Assembly: GCF_019656455.1 (NCBI RefSeq)
Contig: NZ_BPMK01000005.1
Location: 194,743-258,742 of the forward strand
Origin: Noviherbaspirillum aridicola
GTDB taxonomy: Bacteria > Pseudomonadota > Gammaproteobacteria > Burkholderiales > Burkholderiaceae_D
Length of the DNA: 64,000 nucleotides
Direction: 5' to 3'
Part shown: positions 59,257 through 64,000 of the stretch, one piece after another
Numbering within the stretch: the first letter of the stretch is position 1
How the letters are laid out: the number at the start of each line of letters is the position of its first letter
Notes under the pieces: model-generated
Database searches by the model: none
What the model saw: the letters and a program-made list of their open reading frames with translations, nothing else
Told to the model about the DNA's origin: nothing
Position numbers and translations under genes: made by a program

Positions 59257-59886
59257 ATGAAAAATATCGTCATCCTGATTTCGGGGCGCGGCAGTAACAT
59301 GCAGGCGATCGTTCGTGCCGCCGCCGCGGAGCACTGGGACTGCCGTATCGCGGCCGTGGTGAGCAACCGTCCCGATGCGGAAGGACTGGCGTTCGCGGCC
59401 GCACACGGCATCGCGACCGCGGTCGTGCCGAGCAAGCAGTTCGCTTCCCGGGACGATTTCGATGCGGCCCTGCGGGAGGAAATCGACCGTCACGCCCCCG
59501 ATCTCGTGGTGCTGGCCGGTTTCATGCGTATCCTCACGCCGGCGTTCGTCGCCCATTATCAGGGGCGCATGCTGAACATCCATCCGTCGCTGCTGCCGAG
59601 CTTTCCCGGCCTGGCCACGCATCGCCAGGCGCTGGCTGCGGGAGTCAAGATCCATGGTGCGACCGTGCACTTCGTGACCGCCGAACTGGACCACGGTCCG
59701 ATCGTTGCCCAGGCTGCGGTGCCGGTACTGCCGGGCGACACCGAGCAGAGCCTGGCCGAACGCGTGCTGCGCGAAGAACACCGGATTTATCCCGAAGCCG
59801 TGCACTGGTTTATCGAAGGGCGCCTGAAGATCGAGGATGGCGTGGTCCATCTCGACGCCGCCCAGACAGCAGAAGAAGGAATTTAA
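59257..59886 (+). CDS. purN: Phosphoribosylglycinamide formyltransferase (folate-dependent)
   Basis: 209 residues. 'VILISGRGSNMQAI' (phosphate loop), catalytic Asn and His in 'MLNIHPSLLPSFPG' (~106-108), 'HGATVHFVTAELDHGPI' (Asp ~144 in 'LDHG'). It transfers formyl from 10-formyl-THF to GAR in purine synthesis. Its stop overlaps the next start by one base (TAATG). Confidence 0.97.
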   Translation: MKNIVILISGRGSNMQAIVRAAAAEHWDCRIAAVVSNRPDAEGLAFAAAHGIATAVVPSKQFASRDDFDAALREEIDRHAPDLVVLAGFMRILTPAFVAHYQGRMLNIHPSLLPSFPGLATHRQALAAGVKIHGATVHFVTAELDHGPIVAQAAVPVLPGDTEQSLAERVLREEHRIYPEAVHWFIEGRLKIEDGVVHLDAAQTAEEGI

Positions 59887-61142
59887 TGAGATTGCACCCC
59901 TCCGTTGCCGCGCATGTCGAAGAGGTCCTGCGCGAAGTGCTGCGTTTCACCGGCCCGGCCGATGTCGTGGTTTCCCGTTATTTCCGGGAGCACCCCAAGC
60001 TCGGCGCGCGCGAGCGCGGGGCGGTGGCCGAAGGCGTGTTCGCGGTGCTGCGCAACAAGCTCGCCTACGCCAGCTTCGCCGAATCCGGCCAGGGTTCGCA
60101 GATGCGGCGCCTCGCGCTGCTCGGCCTGGCCGATGCCGCGGGCGTCGATGCGATCGCCGGTCTGACCGCGGATGAACAGGAATGGCTGCAGCGCTTCACG
60201 CAGATCGACCGCGCCAGCCTGCCGCTCCCGCTGCGCGCCAATCTTCCGCCCTGGCTGCTGGAACGGCTGGTGCAACGGGAAGGAGAGGAGGGCGCGCTGG
60301 CGCTGGCGGAGGCGCTCAACCAGCCGGCGCCGCTGGATCTGCGGGTGAACATCCTCAAGGCCAAGCGCGAGGAAGTGATGAGCGCGCTGGCAGAGGCCGG
60401 CATCACCGCCGAACTCACGCCGTATGCCCCGCTCGGCATTCGGCTGAAGAAGAAGCCCGCCCTGCAGAACATGCCCTTGTTCCGCGACGGTCTGATCGAG
60501 GTGCAGGACGAAGGCAGTCAGTTGCTGGCCCAGATCGTCGGCGCCAAACGCGGCGAGATGGTGGTCGATTTCTGCGCCGGGGCCGGCGGAAAGACACTGG
60601 CGCTCGGCGCCGCCATGCGCAACACCGGCCGGCTTTATGCCTTCGATGTCGCGGAAAAGCGGCTTGCCAAGCTCAAGCCCCGGCTTTCCCGCAGCGGACT
60701 GTCGAATGTTCATCCCGGCGTCATCGCTCACGAGAACGATGCCAAGGTCAAGCGCCTGGCGGGCAAGATAGACCGCGTCCTGGTCGACGCGCCCTGCAGC
60801 GGCCTCGGCACCCTGCGCCGCAACCCCGATATGAAATGGCGGCAGACGCCCGAATCGGTCGTTGAGCTGAACGTGAAGCAGGCGGCGATTCTGGCCGGCG
60901 CGGCGCGTCTCATCAAGCCGGGCGGCCGGCTGGTCTATGCGACCTGCAGCCTGCTGCCGGAGGAGAATGAAGAAATCGCCGCCGCCTTCCTGTCGGCGCA
61001 TGCCGATTTCACCCTGGTGCCGATGAAGGAAGTGCTGGCGGAGCAGAAGATCGCGCTGGAGATGGAAGACTATCTCAAGCTGCAGCCTCACCTGCACCAG
61101 ACCGACGGTTTCTTTGCCGCCGTCTTCGAGCGGCGCAAGTGA
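59886..61142 (+). CDS. RsmB/NOP2/Sun-type RNA (cytosine-5) methyltransferase
   Basis: 418 residues. N-terminal NusB-like helical domain (~1-150) with 'REHPKLGARERGAVAEGVFA', then SAM-binding 'VVDFCAGAGGKTLALG' (~225), 'YAFDVAEKRLAKLK', 'VLVDAPCSGLGTLRRNPDMK' (catalytic Cys in APCSG, ~302) and 'YATCSLLPEENEE' (second Cys, TCS). This is the 16S rRNA m5C967 (RsmB) fold; a second Sun-type paralogue exists in many betaproteobacteria, so the target base is not certain. Translationally coupled to purN. Confidence 0.92.
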   Translation: MRLHPSVAAHVEEVLREVLRFTGPADVVVSRYFREHPKLGARERGAVAEGVFAVLRNKLAYASFAESGQGSQMRRLALLGLADAAGVDAIAGLTADEQEWLQRFTQIDRASLPLPLRANLPPWLLERLVQREGEEGALALAEALNQPAPLDLRVNILKAKREEVMSALAEAGITAELTPYAPLGIRLKKKPALQNMPLFRDGLIEVQDEGSQLLAQIVGAKRGEMVVDFCAGAGGKTLALGAAMRNTGRLYAFDVAEKRLAKLKPRLSRSGLSNVHPGVIAHENDAKVKRLAGKIDRVLVDAPCSGLGTLRRNPDMKWRQTPESVVELNVKQAAILAGAARLIKPGGRLVYATCSLLPEENEEIAAAFLSAHADFTLVPMKEVLAEQKIALEMEDYLKLQPHLHQTDGFFAAVFERRK

Positions 61143-61187
61143 TGGCCTCCTACTCCGACTAGTCCCGCATCTCGCAAGAATCGAACA

Positions 61188-62525
61188 ATGAGCAACAACC
61201 TGCTGGGCGGTCTGCTGGCCGACCTCTGGAGCGACCTGAACGATCCGCGCATCCTGTGGCAGATCGCCGCGCTTCTCGCCGCCTTTACGCTTGGCGCGCT
61301 CGTCGCGCGCGCACTGCGGGCGAGGCTGGTCGGGCGCGACTTGCAGCTGCGGGTGATGCGGCTGGGCGTGGAGAGCTTCGGCCGCGTGTTGTCGCCGCTG
61401 CTGGCGCTTGCGTTCATTGCACTGGCCAAGCTCGTCATGGAACAGCGGATGCCGGTCAAGCTGTTGCAGCTGGCGCTGCCCCTGGTGGGTTCGTTTGCAC
61501 TGATCAGGCTGGCGTTCTATGTGCTGCGGCGGGTGTTCGCGAAAGGCGGCGACGGCGGCAGCATGCTGCAGGCGCTTGAAAAATCCTTCGCCGCCCTGGT
61601 CTGGGTCGGCGTCGCGCTTCATATCACCGGACTGCTTCCGGACCTGCTCAGCTTCCTCGACAACACCGTCGTGCCCGTCGGGCGCCACAAGGCGTCGCTG
61701 CTGGTGATTGCGCAGGCGGGCGCCTCGGTCGTGGTGACGCTGATGATCGCATTGTGGGCGGGCACTGCGCTGGAAGAGCGCCTGATGCGCATGGACGGCA
61801 TGCATTCATCGCTGCGCGCGGTGATGGCCCGCAGCGTCCGCGCCTTGCTGATCCTGCTGGCGGTCCTGATCAGCCTGTCCCTGGTGGGCATCGATCTGAC
61901 CGTGCTGTCGGTGTTCGGCGGCGCCTTCGGCGTCGGCCTCGGCCTCGGCCTGCAAAAAATCGCCAGCAGCTATGTGTCCGGCTTTGTCATCCTGTTCGAG
62001 CGCAGCCTGGCTATCGGCGACACCGTGGCGGTCGACAAGTTTACCGGCCAGGTGACGCAGATCAATACCCGGTACACCGTCATCCGCGGCGGCGACGGGA
62101 TAGAAACCGTCGTGCCGAACGAAATGCTGGTGTCTTCCCCGGTGCAGAACTATTCGCTGACCGACCGCACCCTGCGCCTGGCGACACAGGTCGGCATTGC
62201 CTACAGTTCCGACGTGGAAAAGGTGCTTGGCCTGCTGCGCCAGGCGGCCATCGGCGTGCCGCGCGTGATTGCTGAACCGGCGCCGCAGGCCTTGCTGCTG
62301 CGTTTCGAAGCGGACGGGCTGCTGCTGGAAGTCGCGGTCTGGATCGCCGATCCCGAGAACGGCCGGCTCAATGTACTGTCAGACCTGAACCGGGCGATCT
62401 GGAAAACCCTGCAGGAACACCAGATCAGCATTCCCTATCCTCAGCGGGAAGTGCGGATACTGAACCTGGACGAGGCGACTCGAATCGAGCCTCCTCGGGC
62501 CATTCAGGCCACCGCGACCCCATAA
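61188..62525 (+). CDS. MscS-family mechanosensitive ion channel
   Basis: 445 residues. Several transmembrane helices in ~30-250, then the pore helix with 'FGVGLGLGLQKIASSYVSG' and the MscS beta domain 'LFERSLAIGDTVAVDKFTG', 'VTQINTRYTVIRGGDGIETV', 'VPNEMLVSSPVQNYS'. It opens under membrane tension to release osmolytes. Longer than E. coli MscS (286) through extra N-terminal membrane helices. Directly upstream gene is the RNA methyltransferase, 45 bp away. Confidence 0.92.
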   Translation: MSNNLLGGLLADLWSDLNDPRILWQIAALLAAFTLGALVARALRARLVGRDLQLRVMRLGVESFGRVLSPLLALAFIALAKLVMEQRMPVKLLQLALPLVGSFALIRLAFYVLRRVFAKGGDGGSMLQALEKSFAALVWVGVALHITGLLPDLLSFLDNTVVPVGRHKASLLVIAQAGASVVVTLMIALWAGTALEERLMRMDGMHSSLRAVMARSVRALLILLAVLISLSLVGIDLTVLSVFGGAFGVGLGLGLQKIASSYVSGFVILFERSLAIGDTVAVDKFTGQVTQINTRYTVIRGGDGIETVVPNEMLVSSPVQNYSLTDRTLRLATQVGIAYSSDVEKVLGLLRQAAIGVPRVIAEPAPQALLLRFEADGLLLEVAVWIADPENGRLNVLSDLNRAIWKTLQEHQISIPYPQREVRILNLDEATRIEPPRAIQATATP

Positions 62526-62583
62526 AGCGCGTACAATCTGCGCGGAGCCGGTTATCCCGCTCTCCATCTCTTTCGTTTAATGA

Positions 62584-63783
62584 ATGAATGACAATATGCT
62601 CGACGCAGTTCTGAGTTTCATCTCCAATGGCCTGACCGGTGCAAGCGGCTGGGAAATCCTGGCCTATACCCTGATCATGACGCACATCACGATTGCCAGC
62701 GTCACGATCTTCCTCCATCGCTGCCAGGCGCACCGGGCGCTGGATCTGCACGCCATCCCGAGCCACTTCTTCCGTTTCTGGCTGTGGATGACCACCGGCA
62801 TGGTGACCAAGGAATGGGCCGCGATCCACCGCAAGCATCATGCAAAGTGCGAGACACCCGAAGACCCGCACAGCCCGCAGACCCGTGGCATCAAGAAGGT
62901 GCTGCTTGAAGGTGCGGAGCTCTATCGTGCCGAGTCGAAAAACCGCGAGACGATGGAGAAGTACGGCCACGGCACGCCCGATGACTGGGTCGAGCACAAT
63001 ATTTACAGCAAGTATCAGTGGCAGGGCGTGGGCCTGATGCTGATCATCGACGTGCTGCTGTTCGGCGCCATCGGCCTGACCGTGTGGGCAGTGCAGATGC
63101 TGTGGATTCCGATCACGGCGGCGGGCATCATCAACGGCCTCGGCCATTACTGGGGCTACCGCAATTACGACTGCGCCGACGCGTCCACCAACATCTTCCC
63201 GATCGGCATTCTGATCGGCGGCGAGGAATTGCATAACAACCACCACACCTTCGGCACCTCGGCCAAGCTGTCGTCCAAGTGGTACGAATTCGATATCGGC
63301 TGGCTGTATATCCGCATCCTCGAGAAGCTCGGCCTGGCAAAGGTGAAGAAAGTCGCGCCGGCCCCCAAGTTCAATCCGAAGAAGGCCGTCGCCGATTTCG
63401 ACACGCTGCAATCGGTCATCGCCAACCGCTACGACGTGATGGCGAAGTATGCCAAGTCGGTCAAGTCGGCTTTCCGCGATGAGACCGAGCACCTGAAGAT
63501 GCGCATGGAAGCGCGCTATCTGAAGTCGGCCAGGAAGCTGCTGCAGCGCGAGCCGGCCAAGCTGGAAGCGCCGCAGCGCCAGCAGCTGTCCGAACTGTTC
63601 GCCCATAGCAAGGCGCTCAAGACCATGCATGAAATGCGCGTGGAGCTGGGTGCGATCTGGGAACGTTCGACCAGCAGCCGCGAGCAGTTGCTGCAGCAGC
63701 TGCAGGACTGGTGCGTGCGCGCCGAAGCGTCCGGCATCAAGGCCCTGCAGGAATTCTCGCTGCGCCTGCGCAGCTACGCCTGA
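62584..63783 (+). CDS. Fatty-acid desaturase (acyl-CoA/acyl-lipid delta-9 type)
   Basis: 399 residues. Histidine boxes 'HRCQAHRA' (~40), 'HRKHHAKCETPEDPHSP' (~82) and 'HNNHHTFG' (~219) bind the di-iron centre; hydrophobic segments lie at ~18-40, ~55-75 and ~150-185. Integral-membrane desaturases insert a cis double bond, usually at delta-9, to adjust membrane fluidity. The last ~110 residues are a charged, helical, coiled-coil-like extension not found in the minimal enzyme. Three overlapping ATGs exist (62580, 62584, 62588); 62584 is the one in frame. Followed by a strong terminator. Confidence 0.92.
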   Translation: MNDNMLDAVLSFISNGLTGASGWEILAYTLIMTHITIASVTIFLHRCQAHRALDLHAIPSHFFRFWLWMTTGMVTKEWAAIHRKHHAKCETPEDPHSPQTRGIKKVLLEGAELYRAESKNRETMEKYGHGTPDDWVEHNIYSKYQWQGVGLMLIIDVLLFGAIGLTVWAVQMLWIPITAAGIINGLGHYWGYRNYDCADASTNIFPIGILIGGEELHNNHHTFGTSAKLSSKWYEFDIGWLYIRILEKLGLAKVKKVAPAPKFNPKKAVADFDTLQSVIANRYDVMAKYAKSVKSAFRDETEHLKMRMEARYLKSARKLLQREPAKLEAPQRQQLSELFAHSKALKTMHEMRVELGAIWERSTSSREQLLQQLQDWCVRAEASGIKALQEFSLRLRSYA

Positions 63784-63802
63784 GCGCAGACCGCCAATGA
63801 GA

Positions 63803-63832
63803 AAGGCGCCGTGTCAGACGGCGCCTTTTTTT
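63803..63832 (+). terminator. Intrinsic terminator of the desaturase gene
   Basis: AAGGCGCCGT-GTCAG-ACGGCGCCTT stem with T-run of seven, 20 bp after the stop. Confidence 0.95.
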
Positions 63833-63936
63833 CGTCCGGCTTTTCGTGTCCGGCGGGTGGTGCAAATGCCTGCTGACCCGTCCTGCTATAGGTTGACGGT
63901 TAAGCAGGGTAAATTATCTGCCTGATCGCTCCTTTG

Positions 63937-63966
63937 AAACGCCCGATGCACTGCATCGGGCGTTTT
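63937..63966 (+). terminator. Second terminator-like hairpin near the window end
   Basis: CGCCCGAT-N7-ATCGGGCG followed by TTTTGTATT; outer bases extend the stem. No gene lies between it and the desaturase terminator, so it may end a short RNA or an antisense transcript from beyond the window. Confidence 0.65.
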
Positions 63967-64000
63967 GTATTGGAGGGCCAGGTGCGGACGTTCCCGGTTG

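Overview
The window is high-GC DNA (mostly in the upper 60s percent by eye) with densely packed genes on both strands. The gene families and their order (exbB-exbD-lpxK-trm112-kdsB-adk; xseA-sodB; purN-rsmB-like) point to a Burkholderiales betaproteobacterium, most likely Oxalobacteraceae (Herbaspirillum/Noviherbaspirillum-like). That placement is inferred from protein character and order; no database was searched. I found no rRNA, tRNA, CRISPR array, insertion sequence or prophage.

Layout. (1) 1-10.1 kb, surface and signalling: the C-terminal end of a large filamentous-haemagglutinin-like exoprotein, a FecR-domain exported protein, an orphan GAF-GspE ATPase, then a tight three-gene nucleotide-signalling operon (class II/MBL phosphodiesterase, GAF + HD-GYP protein, CHASE2-adenylate cyclase), and a convergent glycosyltransferase. 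(2) 10.5-22.7 kb, housekeeping and mixed: HU (hupB), a hybrid sensor kinase, a CynX-type MFS transporter, a large DUF748/AsmA-like envelope protein, a frameshifted small exported protein, folE, type II NADH dehydrogenase, a HAD-like protein that has lost its catalytic residues, and a divergent LysR regulator. (3) 22.7-45.1 kb, catabolic block: a five-component branched-chain-type ABC transporter (livH-M-G-F-K) followed by a zinc alcohol dehydrogenase and an aldehyde dehydrogenase. Facing it are a MalT/LAL-type LuxR regulator, a lipoprotein carboxylesterase and a seven-gene beta-oxidation-type operon (multifunctional enoyl-CoA hydratase/3-hydroxyacyl-CoA dehydrogenase, thiolase, two SDRs, ACAD10-like kinase, acyl-CoA dehydrogenase, acyl-CoA ligase), with an IclR regulator upstream. 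(4) 45.2-63.8 kb, core genome: sodB, xseA, the exbB-to-adk run, proton-pumping pyrophosphatase, a 3-hydroxyacyl-CoA dehydrogenase-type SDR, gamma-glutamyltransferase, a patatin, a His-rich exported protein, barstar, purN, an rsmB-like methyltransferase, an MscS channel and a fatty-acid desaturase.

How it fits together. The catabolic block reads as a pathway: import or hydrolyse a substrate (ABC transporter, esterase), oxidise an alcohol to an aldehyde and an acid (ADH, ALDH), activate the acid with CoA and degrade it by beta-oxidation. The most interesting regulatory signal is a family of 17-bp palindromes with a 3-nt centre. GTTTTGC-TAT-GCAAAAC plus two direct-repeat half-sites lies upstream of the liv promoter. 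A near copy (GTTTTGC-TAT-GCGAAAC) lies 21 kb away, between the iclR gene and the beta-oxidation operon. A different palindrome, GTGAAAC-TAC-GTTTCAC, lies just after the predicted -10 of that operon. Together they suggest one IclR-controlled regulon covering both operons.

Other points worth a second look are the catalytically emptied HAD protein, two apparent frameshifts (a small exported protein at 18.2 kb and the gamma-glutamyltransferase signal peptide at 54.8 kb), a barstar homologue without a barnase beside it, and a LiuR-like box before the SDR at 53.9 kb.
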